DNA of 64,000 nucleotides, taken from positions 1,550,001 to 1,614,000 of the forward strand of contig NZ_CP160453.1 of NCBI RefSeq assembly GCF_040744945.1, given 5' to 3'. The notes beneath the pieces are model-generated. The model worked only from the letters and a program-made list of their open reading frames with translations. It ran no database searches and was not told the origin of the DNA. Position 1 is the stretch's first letter. The number at the start of each line of letters is the position of its first letter. The DNA comes from Saccharothrix sp. HUAS TT1 (GTDB lineage Bacteria > Actinomycetota > Actinomycetes > Mycobacteriales > Pseudonocardiaceae). Both the position numbers and the translations under genes were made by a program. Of this stretch, positions 16,919 to 24,742 are shown piece after piece.

Positions 16919-18010
16919 ATGGGCGACAACCGCCGCACCGTTCGAGTGGCCATTGTCGGGGTCGGCAACTGCGCGGCGTCGCTGGTGCAGGGCGTCCACT
17001 ACTACCGCGACGCCGACCCGAGCACCCGCGTGCCCGGTCTGATGCACGTCCGGTTCGGCGACTACCACGTCCGCGACGTCGAGTTCGTCGCCGCGTTCGA
17101 CGTCGACGCCAAGAAGGTCGGCACGGACCTGTCCGAGGCCATCGGGGCGAGCGAGAACAACACGATCAAGATCGCCGACGTGCCGCCGCTCGGCGTCGTC
17201 GTGCAGCGCGGGCACACCCTCGACGGGCTCGGCCGGTTCTACCGGGAGACCGTCGAGGAGTCCGACGAGCAGCCGGTCGACGTGGCGCAGGCGCTGCGCG
17301 ACGCCGAGGTCGACGTGCTGGTGTCGTACCTGCCCGTCGGCTCGGAGGAGGCCGACCGCTTCTACGCGCAGGCCGCCATCGACGCCGGTGTGGCGTTCGT
17401 CAACGCGCTGCCGGTGTTCATCGCCTCCGACCCGGTGTGGGCGGAGAAGTTCCGCGCGGCCGGCGTGCCGATCGTCGGCGACGACATCAAGTCGCAGGTC
17501 GGCGCCACCATCACGCACCGCGTGCTGGCCAAGCTGTTCGAGGACCGCGGCGTCCAGCTCGACCGGACCATGCAGCTCAACGTGGGCGGGAACATGGACT
17601 TCCTGAACATGAAGGAGCTGGAGCGGCTGGAGTCCAAGAAGGTCTCCAAGACGCAGGCGGTGACCTCTCAGGTCGACCGCGACCTCGGCAAGCGCAACGT
17701 GCACATCGGCCCGTCCGACTACGTGCCGTGGCTGGACGACCGCAAGTGGGCGTACGTGCGGCTGGAGGGCCGGGCGTTCGGCGACGTGCCGCTGAACCTG
17801 GAGTACAAGCTGGAGGTGTGGGACTCGCCGAACTCGGCGGGCATCATCATCGACGCGGTGCGCGCCGCGAAGATCGCGCTGGACCGGGGCATCGGCGGCC
17901 CGATCCTGTCCGCGTCCTCGTACTTCATGAAGTCCCCGCCGGAGCAGTACTCGGACTCCGCGGCGCACGAGGCGGTCGAGGCGTTCATCCGCGGCGACGT
18001 GGAGCGCTGA
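16919..18010 (+). CDS. ino1: Inositol-1-phosphate synthase
   Basis: NAD-dependent enzyme of 363 aa that converts glucose 6-phosphate to 1L-myo-inositol 1-phosphate. The product feeds phosphatidylinositol and mycothiol. The Rossmann fold begins [19 protein letters not shown] (8-26). The catalytic core shows [29 protein letters not shown] and the lysine-rich [10 protein letters not shown]. Length matches the short actinobacterial form (Rv0046c, 367 aa). AAGGAGG precedes the ATG at a good distance. It is co-directional with padR and followed by a strong terminator. Confidence 0.96.
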   Translation: MGDNRRTVRVAIVGVGNCAASLVQGVHYYRDADPSTRVPGLMHVRFGDYHVRDVEFVAAFDVDAKKVGTDLSEAIGASENNTIKIADVPPLGVVVQRGHTLDGLGRFYRETVEESDEQPVDVAQALRDAEVDVLVSYLPVGSEEADRFYAQAAIDAGVAFVNALPVFIASDPVWAEKFRAAGVPIVGDDIKSQVGATITHRVLAKLFEDRGVQLDRTMQLNVGGNMDFLNMKELERLESKKVSKTQAVTSQVDRDLGKRNVHIGPSDYVPWLDDRKWAYVRLEGRAFGDVPLNLEYKLEVWDSPNSAGIIIDAVRAAKIALDRGIGGPILSASSYFMKSPPEQYSDSAAHEAVEAFIRGDVER

Positions 18011-18028
18011 CCCCGTTCAGGTGACGTG

Positions 18029-18063
18029 CCCCCGCACCCGGCTCGTGCCGCCGGGTGCGGGGG
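18029..18063 (+). terminator. Hairpin terminator downstream of ino1
   Basis: CCCCCGCACCCGG at 18029-18041 pairs with CCGGGTGCGGGGG at 18051-18063, a 13-bp perfect stem, 19 bp past the ino1 stop. It also faces the convergent SDR gene. Confidence 0.8.
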
Positions 18064-18072
18064 TGTCGCGGT

Positions 18073-18801
18073 TCAGCGCTTCGACAGCCGCAGCGACTGC
18101 CACGAGCCGTCGGCCGTCCACCCGCCGTCCACCGGCAGCGCGACCCCGTTGACGAAGCCGCTGCGGGCGGGGTCGGCCAGGAAGGCGACGGCCTGGGCGA
18201 TGTCGTCGGGCGCGGCGAACCGGCCCATCGGCACGTGGTCGGCGATGTCGGCGTCGTCGTAGTTCCCGCCGGCCTGGTCCTCGACGTCCATCCCCGTCTT
18301 CACCCAGCCGGGGCACACCGCGTTGACCCGGACCCCGCGCCCGCCCCACTCCACCGCGAGCGTGCGGGTCATCCCGATCAGCCCGTGCTTGCTGGTGTTG
18401 TAGGCGGCCCGGTCCGCCACGCCGCGCAGCCCGGCCACGGACGCGATGTTCACCACCGACCCCGCGCCCGCGCCGAGCATCACCCGCCCGAGCGCCTGCG
18501 TGAGCAGGAACGGCCCGGTCAGGTTGACCGCCAGCAGCCGCTGCCACTGCTCCAGGGACGTCTCCTCGAACGCCGCGATCCCGCTGATCCCGGCGTTGTT
18601 GACCAGCACGTCCACCCGCCCCGCGACCCGCTCGGCCACCCGCGCCACGTCCTCGGGCGACGACACGTCCCCGACCACCCCGCCCGGCGTCTCCACGAGG
18701 TCGAACCCGACCACCTCGTACCCGTCCGCGCGCAACACCTCGGCCACCCGCGCCCCGATCCCCCGCGCCGCGCCCGTGACCACCGCTACTCGTCGTTGCA
18801 T
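18073..18801 (-). CDS. Short-chain dehydrogenase/reductase, classical type
   Basis: NAD(P)-dependent oxidoreductase of 242 aa. The cofactor motif TGAARGIG is at 9-16 and NNAG at 68-71. The catalytic Ser121, Tyr134 and Lys138 (YNTSK) are present, and PGWVKTGM follows at the usual place. The end VALPVDGGWTADG is typical of FabG-like SDRs. The substrate cannot be inferred. TAGCCT sits 7 bases before the ATG and there is no Shine-Dalgarno sequence, so the message is probably leaderless. It converges with ino1 and is co-directional with the HAD gene at 18812, which is read first; the two are 10 bp apart. Confidence 0.92.
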   Translation of the reverse strand: MQRRVAVVTGAARGIGARVAEVLRADGYEVVGFDLVETPGGVVGDVSSPEDVARVAERVAGRVDVLVNNAGISGIAAFEETSLEQWQRLLAVNLTGPFLLTQALGRVMLGAGAGSVVNIASVAGLRGVADRAAYNTSKHGLIGMTRTLAVEWGGRGVRVNAVCPGWVKTGMDVEDQAGGNYDDADIADHVPMGRFAAPDDIAQAVAFLADPARSGFVNGVALPVDGGWTADGSWQSLRLSKR

Positions 18802-18811
18802 GAGCGCGAGG

Positions 18812-19447
18812 CTAGGGCAGGGCGGCGGGCAGGTCCGAGAGGTCGTGCAACACCGTGACCTGCTCCAACACCGCCGGGTCCGGGGGGAAGTGCGGGTTGG
18901 GGACGGCGTAGACGGTCATCCCGGCGGCCAGGGCGGCGCGCAGGCCGTTGGTCGAGTCCTCCACGGCGGCGCAGTGCGGCGGTTCGACGCCCAGCTTCGC
19001 GGCGGCCAGCAGGTAGACGTCGGGCGCGGGCTTGCCGGCGCCCGCCTGCTCGCTGGACAGCGCCACCGGCACGACGTCGGTCAGGTCGGTCGCCGCGAGG
19101 AACGACTTGATCAGCACCGGCGGCGAGGAGCTGGCGATGGCCACCGGGTAGCGGGACGCCACCTCGCGCACCACCCGCACCGCGCCCGGCAGCACGGGCG
19201 GGCCCTCGGCGTAGCGCTCGGCCATCTCGCCGATCACGCCCGCCGCCGCCTCGGCCGGGGTCAGCCGGACGCCGACCTCGCCGACCAGGTAGGCCGCCCA
19301 CTCGGGCGTGCTCATGCCCTGCATCGCCCGGGTCGCCTCGGGCCGCCACGCGCCGCCGTGCCGGGCCGCGAACGCCTGCCGCACCTCGTCCCACATCCGC
19401 TCGGAGTCCACCAGCACGCCGTCGAGGTCGAACACCACCGCATCCAC
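18812..19447 (-). CDS. HAD-superfamily hydrolase, beta-phosphoglucomutase-like
   Basis: Cytoplasmic phosphatase or phosphomutase of 211 aa. Motif I FDLDGVLVDSE lies at residues 6-16 with the nucleophile Asp7. The helical cap follows (GMSTPEWAAYL). Motif II is in IASSSPP, motif III is the Lys of GAGKPAPDVYL, and motif IV is AVEDSTNGLRAALAAGM. The substrate is likely a small sugar or nucleoside phosphate. I start at the GTG at 19447: TACGGT is 7 bases upstream and motif I then falls where the family has it. The frame is open to 19552, which would add about 35 unconserved residues. Confidence 0.88.
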   Translation of the reverse strand: MDAVVFDLDGVLVDSERMWDEVRQAFAARHGGAWRPEATRAMQGMSTPEWAAYLVGEVGVRLTPAEAAAGVIGEMAERYAEGPPVLPGAVRVVREVASRYPVAIASSSPPVLIKSFLAATDLTDVVPVALSSEQAGAGKPAPDVYLLAAAKLGVEPPHCAAVEDSTNGLRAALAAGMTVYAVPNPHFPPDPAVLEQVTVLHDLSDLPAALP

Positions 19448-19532
19448 ACCCCAGACCGTAGTGCGAGCGCACCCGCTCAGCGGCGCAGGTCGCCCCGCCC
19501 CCTCCGCCCGGCCGAAGCGATTCTCGTCGGAG

Positions 19533-19561
19533 AGGAACGAGTGGGTTAACAAGAGGTGAAC
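19533..19561 (-). promoter_or_regulatory. Pho-box-like direct repeats upstream of phoX copy 1
   Basis: On the minus strand GTTCACC (19555-19561) and GTTAACC (19544-19550) are 11 bp apart, with a degenerate third unit CGTTCCT (19533-19539) another 11 bp on. Actinobacterial PhoP binds GTTCACC-type units spaced 11 bp. The site lies 49 bp ahead of the first phosphatase gene and just outside the HAD gene. Confidence 0.55.
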
Positions 19562-19609
19562 GCCGGCCTACGGTCCGTTGGTCCCCCACCGATCGTAGGA
19601 GGCGTCCGA

Positions 19610-21640
19610 GTGGTGAAACACCTGCCCCTGCTGACCAACCACTCCCCCAAGCGCGCAGCCGTCACCTGCAAGTACCGCTGCGGTGACGCGTGCTTCCACG
19701 ACGTGCCCAACACCTCGGGCAACCCGTACTTCAACGACCTGGTCGACCGGCGCACGGCGATCAAAGCCGCAGTCGTCGTCGGCGCCCTCGCCGGCGTCAC
19801 CGGCAGCGCGAGCGCCGATGAAGCCGACGTGGCCGACGTCGCCGGGAAGGCCGGCGCGGCCGGTCGGCACCCGCTCGGCCTGGACTTCGAACCCGTCGCG
19901 CCGAACACCCTCGACGCCGTCGTCGTGCCCGAGGGGTTCGACCAGGAGGTCGTCATCCGCTGGGGCGACCCGCTCTTCCCGGACGCGCCGCCGTTCGACT
20001 TCGACCACCAGACCGCCGCCGCGCAGGCCCGCCAGTTCGGCTACAACTGCGACTTCGCCGCGCTGCTGCCGCAGGACGCGGCGGGCCGGACGAACCTGCT
20101 GGTGACCAACCACGAGTACACCGGCGAGCTGTTCATGTTCCGCGGCTACGACGAGGAGAACCCCACCCGCGAGCAGGTCGAGATCGCGTGGGCCGCGCAC
20201 GGCCTGTCCGTCGTGCAGGTCGAGCAGGCCCGCAACGGCCGCCTGCGCACCCGGTTCTCCCGCTACAACCGCCGCATCACGGCCACCACGCCGTTCCGCG
20301 TCACCGGTCCGGCCGCGGGCTCGGACCTGCTCAAGACCTCAGCCGACCCGACCGGCACGACGGTGTTAGGCACGTTGAACAACTGCGCCGGCGGCGTGAC
20401 GCCGTGGGGCACGATCCTGTCCGGCGAAGAGAACTTCCACGGCTACTTCGGCAACGCCGACGCGCTCGCCGACCCGCGGCTGGCCCGCTACGGCGTGACC
20501 GGCGGGGCGTCGACCCGCAAGTGGGAGCGGTTCGACAAGCGGTTCGACGTGGCGCAGGAGCCCAACGAGGTCAACCGGTTCGGCTGGGTCGTGGAGCTCG
20601 ACCCGAACGACCCCGACTCCACCCCGGTCAAGCACACCGCGCTGGGCCGGTTCAAGCACGAGTGCGCCAACGTCCGCGTCGCCGCCGACGGGCGGGTGGT
20701 CGCCTACTCGGGCGATGACGAGCGGTTCGAGTACATCTACAAGTTCATCTCCACCGGCCGGGTGCGCCGGGGCGGCAGCAAGGCCGCCCGCAGGCACAAC
20801 ATGACCCTGCTGGACGACGGCGCCCTCTACGTCGCCCGCTTCACCGGCGACAGCCCGCCCGCCGAGGTCGACGGCTCGGGCCGGCTGCCGTCCGACGGCC
20901 GGTTCGACGGCCGCGGCGAGTGGGTGCCGCTGGCCGCCGGCGACAGGTCGTTCGTGCCGGGCATGACCGCCGAAGAGGTCTACGTGTTCACCCGGCTCGC
21001 GGCGGACAAGGTCGGCGCGACGAGGATGGACCGCCCCGAGGACATCCAGACCCACCCGCACACCGGCGTCGTCTACTGCGCCCTGAGCAACAACGTCGAC
21101 CGCGGCAAGGCGGGCAAGGAGGGCGCGACCGAGCCGAACCCGCGGGTGAACAACAAGCACGGCCAGGTGCTGGAGCTGACCGAGCGCGGCGGCAACCCGC
21201 TCTCGCTCTCGTTCGCGTGGGGCCTCATGCTCGTGTGCGGCGACCCGGCGTCACCGGACACGTACTTCGCGGGCTACGACAAGAGCCGCGTGTCGCCGAT
21301 CTCCAGCCCGGACAACGTGGCGTTCGACCGGCACGGCAACCTGTGGATCTCCAGCGACTCCGCCGGCGCGCTCGACGGCAACAACGACGGCCTGTACGCG
21401 GTGCCGGTGTCCGGGGCGCGGCGCGGCCACCTCAAGGCGTTCCTGACCGTGCCGCGCGGCGCGGAGACGTGCGGGCCGGTGATCGGCGAACGCGTGGTGA
21501 CGGTGTGCGTGCAGCACCCCGGCGAGGTGGACGGCGCGAGCGCGGACAACCCCGCCTCGCACTGGCCCGACGGCGGCGACTCGCAACCGCGCCCGTCGGT
21601 CGTCGCGGTGTGGCGCGAAGGGCGTCGCATCGGCGAATGA
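19610..21640 (+). CDS. phoX: PhoX-type secreted phosphatase (DUF839), copy 1
   Basis: Predicted extracellular alkaline phosphatase or phosphodiesterase of 676 aa of the PhoX family (calcium- and iron-dependent beta-propeller enzymes). The N-terminal CKYRCGDACFHDVPNTSGN precedes a Tat signal: DRRTAIKAA with the Arg pair at 47-48, then a hydrophobic stretch ending GSASA. The body has the DUF839 landmarks NCAGGVTPWGTILSGEENFH, STRKWERFDKRFDV, ALGRFKHECANV and MDRPEDI. The GTG at 19610 follows AGGAGG by 7 bases; a second GTG is the next codon. It is paralogous to the next gene, and Pho-box-like repeats lie upstream. The exact substrate is not known. Confidence 0.87.
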   Translation: MVKHLPLLTNHSPKRAAVTCKYRCGDACFHDVPNTSGNPYFNDLVDRRTAIKAAVVVGALAGVTGSASADEADVADVAGKAGAAGRHPLGLDFEPVAPNTLDAVVVPEGFDQEVVIRWGDPLFPDAPPFDFDHQTAAAQARQFGYNCDFAALLPQDAAGRTNLLVTNHEYTGELFMFRGYDEENPTREQVEIAWAAHGLSVVQVEQARNGRLRTRFSRYNRRITATTPFRVTGPAAGSDLLKTSADPTGTTVLGTLNNCAGGVTPWGTILSGEENFHGYFGNADALADPRLARYGVTGGASTRKWERFDKRFDVAQEPNEVNRFGWVVELDPNDPDSTPVKHTALGRFKHECANVRVAADGRVVAYSGDDERFEYIYKFISTGRVRRGGSKAARRHNMTLLDDGALYVARFTGDSPPAEVDGSGRLPSDGRFDGRGEWVPLAAGDRSFVPGMTAEEVYVFTRLAADKVGATRMDRPEDIQTHPHTGVVYCALSNNVDRGKAGKEGATEPNPRVNNKHGQVLELTERGGNPLSLSFAWGLMLVCGDPASPDTYFAGYDKSRVSPISSPDNVAFDRHGNLWISSDSAGALDGNNDGLYAVPVSGARRGHLKAFLTVPRGAETCGPVIGERVVTVCVQHPGEVDGASADNPASHWPDGGDSQPRPSVVAVWREGRRIGE

Positions 21641-21648
21641 GGTCCCGT

Positions 21649-21677
21649 GTGGTCGCCCGGTGCGACCGGGCGACCAC
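21649..21677 (+). terminator. Hairpin terminator after phoX copy 1
   Basis: GTGGTCGCCCGGT (21649-21661) pairs perfectly with ACCGGGCGACCAC (21665-21677) over a 3-base loop, 8 bp past the stop. The second phosphatase gene thus has its own promoter. Confidence 0.75.
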
Positions 21678-21720
21678 GCGCGGTGGGATCCGGTGCCGTG
21701 CAACGGTTGTCGCGCGAGGT

Positions 21721-21742
21721 GTTCGCGCCGCGTTCACCTCGC
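21721..21742 (+). promoter_or_regulatory. Pho-box-like direct repeats upstream of phoX copy 2
   Basis: GTTCGCG at 21721 and GTTCACC at 21732 are 11 bp apart on the plus strand, about 70 bp before the second phosphatase gene. The layout matches PhoP sites, and the independent occurrence before both paralogues strengthens the call. Confidence 0.55.
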
Positions 21743-21810
21743 AGCCCACTGGAGGAGGAATTGCCCTCTTAGGTTCGCCCGGTTCCCACTGAGCGATCTC
21801 GGAGGTCCGC

Positions 21811-23898
21811 GTGCCCTCGTCCACCGACCTGGGGCGGCGACTGCTGCCCCTGCTGCCCAACCACCCCCTCGGGCGTTCGGCGATCACCTGCAAGTACCGC
21901 TGCGGCGACGCCTGCGCGCACGAGGCCCCCAACACGTCCGGCAACGCCTACTTCGGTGACGTCGTCGGCGAAGTGGTGCGTCGGCGCGGCCTGCTCAAGG
22001 CGGGCGCGGTGCTCGCCGTCGCGGGCGCGGGTGTCGGGCTGCTCGGTGCCGGCTCCGCCGCCGCGAAGCCCGGCCGCGACGTCGACGTCGACGTGGACCT
22101 GGGTGGCGGGCGGCGCAAGGACGGCCTGAACTTCACCGCCGTCGCGCCCAACACCGAGGACCGCCTGGTCGCGCCCGAGGGCTACGAGCAGGGCGTCGTG
22201 CTGCGGTGGGGCGACCCGGTGCTGCCCGGCGCGCCCGCGTTCGACTTCGACCGGCAGACGGCGGCGGCGCAGGCGAAGCAGTTCGGCTACAACTGCGACT
22301 TCCTCGGCCTGGTGCCGATCGGCGGGCACGACGAGTGGCTGCTGGTGGCCAACCACGAGTACACCACCGAGGAGTTCCTGTTCAAGGACTGGAACGCCGA
22401 CAACCCCACCCGCGAGCAGACCGAGATCGCGTGGGCCGCGCACGGCCTGTCCGTGGTGCGGGTCGAGCGCGACCGGCGCAGCGGGAAGCTGGAGCCCAGG
22501 CTCGACCGGCACTACAACCGCCGCATCACCGCGAAGTCGGAGTTCAGGGTCACCGGCCCGGCCGCGGGCTCGGCGCACCTGAAGACGTCGGCCGACCCGA
22601 CCGGCACGAAGGTGTTGGGGACGCTGAACAACTGCGCCGGCGGCGTGACGCCGTGGGGCACGATCCTGTCCGGCGAGGAGAACTTCAACCAGTACTTCGC
22701 CAACGCGGGTTCGGTCACCGACCCGGCGGCGAAGGCGCGGCTGGCCCGGTACGGCCTGTCCGGCGCGGCGTCGACCCGCAAGTGGGAGCGGTTCGACAAG
22801 CGGTTCGACGTGGCGCAGGAGCCCAACGAGGTCAACCGGTTCGGCTGGGTCGTCGAGATCGACCCGCTCGACCCGGACTCGACCCCGGTCAAGCACACCG
22901 CGCTGGGCCGGTTCAAGCACGAGGGCGCGAACGTGATCATCGCCCGCGACGGCCGCGTGGTCGCGTACATGGGTGACGACGAGCGCTTCGACTACATGTA
23001 CAAGTTCGTCTCCGACGAGCGGTACAAGCCGGGCAACAGCAAGCACGCCCGCGAGCACAACAAGAAGCTGCTCGACAACGGCACGCTGTACGTCGCGAAG
23101 TTCACCGGCGACAGCCCGGTCGTCGAGATCGACGGTTCCGGCGAGCTGCCCGCCGACGGCGAGTTCGACGGCGCCGGCGAGTGGATCCGGCTGGCGTCGG
23201 GCAACCGGTCGTTCGTGCCCGGCTTCACCGCCGAAGAGGTCTACGTGTTCACCCGGCTCGCCGCGGACCAGGTCGGCGCGACCCGGATGGACCGGCCGGA
23301 GGACGTCGAGCCGAACCCGCGCAACCGCCGGGTGTACGCGGCGCTGACCAACAACACCGACCGCGGCAAGGCGGGCAAGGAGGGCCCGACCGAGCCCAAC
23401 CCGCGGCCGAACAACCGGCACGGGCACGTGCTGGAGCTGGAGGAGCGCCGCGGCGACAACACCGCGACGGCGTTCAGCTGGAAGCTGCTGCTGGTGTGCG
23501 GCGACCCGTCGTCGCCCGACACGTACTTCGGCGGCTACGACAAGACCCAGGTGTCGCCGATCTCGTGCCCGGACAACGTCGCGTTCGACGCCCGGGGCAA
23601 CCTGTGGATCTCCACCGACGGCAACGCCCTGAAGTCCAACGACGGCCTGTTCGCCGTGCCGGTCGAGGGGAAGTACCGCGGTCGGGTGAAGCAGTTCCTG
23701 ACCGTGCCGAGGGGCGCGGAGACGTGCGGCCCGGTCATCGAGGACGACTTCGTGCTGGTGGCCGTGCAGCACCCCGGTGAGATCGACGGCGCCTCGGCGG
23801 CCAACCCGCTGTCGCACTGGCCGGACGGCGGCGCCAGCCAGCCCCGCCCGTCCGTGGTCGCCGTGTGGAAGAAGGACAAGGGCCGCATCTGCGGCTGA
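21811..23898 (+). CDS. phoX: PhoX-type secreted phosphatase (DUF839), copy 2
   Basis: Second PhoX-family protein, 695 aa, clearly a tandem duplicate of the previous gene. Long blocks such as STRKWERFDKRFDVAQEP, NCAGGVTPWGTILSGEEN and HTALGRFKHE are nearly identical. The N-terminal CKYRCGDACAHEAPNTSGN and a Tat-like signal with Arg triplet at 57-59 (VRRRGLLKAG) are present. The spacer before the propeller (about 85-105) is longer and rich in Asp/Val/Gly. The GTG at 21811 follows GGAGG. The copies have diverged in loops, so their substrate range may differ. Expected to be induced on phosphate starvation from the upstream repeats. Confidence 0.87.
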   Translation: MPSSTDLGRRLLPLLPNHPLGRSAITCKYRCGDACAHEAPNTSGNAYFGDVVGEVVRRRGLLKAGAVLAVAGAGVGLLGAGSAAAKPGRDVDVDVDLGGGRRKDGLNFTAVAPNTEDRLVAPEGYEQGVVLRWGDPVLPGAPAFDFDRQTAAAQAKQFGYNCDFLGLVPIGGHDEWLLVANHEYTTEEFLFKDWNADNPTREQTEIAWAAHGLSVVRVERDRRSGKLEPRLDRHYNRRITAKSEFRVTGPAAGSAHLKTSADPTGTKVLGTLNNCAGGVTPWGTILSGEENFNQYFANAGSVTDPAAKARLARYGLSGAASTRKWERFDKRFDVAQEPNEVNRFGWVVEIDPLDPDSTPVKHTALGRFKHEGANVIIARDGRVVAYMGDDERFDYMYKFVSDERYKPGNSKHAREHNKKLLDNGTLYVAKFTGDSPVVEIDGSGELPADGEFDGAGEWIRLASGNRSFVPGFTAEEVYVFTRLAADQVGATRMDRPEDVEPNPRNRRVYAALTNNTDRGKAGKEGPTEPNPRPNNRHGHVLELEERRGDNTATAFSWKLLLVCGDPSSPDTYFGGYDKTQVSPISCPDNVAFDARGNLWISTDGNALKSNDGLFAVPVEGKYRGRVKQFLTVPRGAETCGPVIEDDFVLVAVQHPGEIDGASAANPLSHWPDGGASQPRPSVVAVWKKDKGRICG

Positions 23899-23904
23899 CC
23901 CGAG

Positions 23905-23938
23905 GTGGAGGGCTCGCGCTCACCGCCGAGCCCTCCAC
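23905..23938 (+). terminator. Hairpin terminator after phoX copy 2
   Basis: GTGGAGGGCTCG (23905-23916) pairs with CGAGCCCTCCAC (23927-23938), a 12-bp perfect stem with a 10-base loop, 7 bp past the stop. Confidence 0.78.
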
Positions 23939-23943
23939 ACCCT

Positions 23944-24029
23944 CGCGTGTCCTACGCTCGGAACGCGAGAGTCCTACGTTCAGGACGCGAGAGTCCTACG
24001 CTCGGAACACCTGAGTTGAACGCTCAGAG
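23944..24029. repeat. Four tandem units of a 22-bp intergenic repeat
   Basis: Units start at 23944 (20 bp), 23964, 23986 and 24008. Units 2 and 3 read CGCGAGAGTCCTACG followed by TTCAGGA or CTCGGAA. Unit 1 lacks two bases (CGCGTGTCCTACG...). Unit 4 is degenerate (CACCTGAGTTGAACG...). Each unit holds CGAG...CTCG and can fold into a small hairpin. The array fills the space between the phoX terminator and the SDR promoter. I see no other copy in this window. Function unknown. Confidence 0.8.
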
Positions 24030-24048
24030 CACCGGTTAGGGTCGTCGC

Positions 24049-24738
24049 ATGAGTCGACCAGTCGCCCTGATCACCGGTGCGTCGCGCGGTATCGGCGCGG
24101 CGGTGGCCCGCGTCCTCGCGCCGACGCACGACCTGCTGCTGGGCGGTCGGGACGAGGGCGCGCTCGCCGAGCTGGCCGGCTCGCTGGGGTCCGCCCGGCC
24201 CTGGCCGGTCGAGCTGACCGACGCCGACGCCCTGGCCGCCGCCACCGCCGACCTCACCCGCCTGGACGTCCTGGTGCACAGCGCCGGCATCGCCGAGCTC
24301 GGCCCGCTGGCCGACGCCACCGCCGACGTCTGGCGCCGCACCCTCGACGTGAACGTCGTCGCGGTCGCCGAGCTGACCCGGCTGGTGCTGCCGCTGCTGC
24401 GCGCCACCCGCGGCCACGTGGTGCTGGTCAACTCCGGCGCGGGGCTGCGGGCCAACCCGGACTGGGGCGTCTACGCGGCCAGCAAGTTCGCCCTGCGGGC
24501 CTTCGGCGACGCCCTGCGCGCCGAGGAGCCGGACCTCCGCGTCACGTCCGTCCACCCCGGCCGCGTCGACACCGACATGCAGCGCGGCGTCCGCGCGCAG
24601 GAGAGCGGCGACTACCAGCCGCACCTCTACCTGCACGCGGACTCCGTCGCGCGGGCCGTCGCCACCGCCGTGCTCGCCGGCGACGACGCCCACTTCACCG
24701 AGGTCGTCGTCCGGCCGAGGCCGCGCGCCGACGGGTGA
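24049..24738 (+). CDS. Short-chain dehydrogenase/reductase
   Basis: NAD(P)-dependent oxidoreductase of 229 aa. The cofactor motif TGASRGIG is at 9-16, HSAG replaces NNAG at 77-80, and the catalytic Ser129, Tyr142 and Lys146 (YAASK) are present. HPGRVDTDM follows. The short length and sequence fit the actinobacterial SDRs often annotated as acting on unknown alcohols or ketones. TAGGGT lies 6 bases before the ATG and there is no ribosome-binding site, so it is probably leaderless. It converges with the amidohydrolase gene, ending 4 bp from it. Substrate unknown. Confidence 0.91.
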   Translation: MSRPVALITGASRGIGAAVARVLAPTHDLLLGGRDEGALAELAGSLGSARPWPVELTDADALAAATADLTRLDVLVHSAGIAELGPLADATADVWRRTLDVNVVAVAELTRLVLPLLRATRGHVVLVNSGAGLRANPDWGVYAASKFALRAFGDALRAEEPDLRVTSVHPGRVDTDMQRGVRAQESGDYQPHLYLHADSVARAVATAVLAGDDAHFTEVVVRPRPRADG

Positions 24739-24742
24739 GCGG

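Noticed and set aside
23944..24029. CRISPR array.
   Set aside because: The units are contiguous with no spacers, unequal in quality, and no cas genes are nearby.
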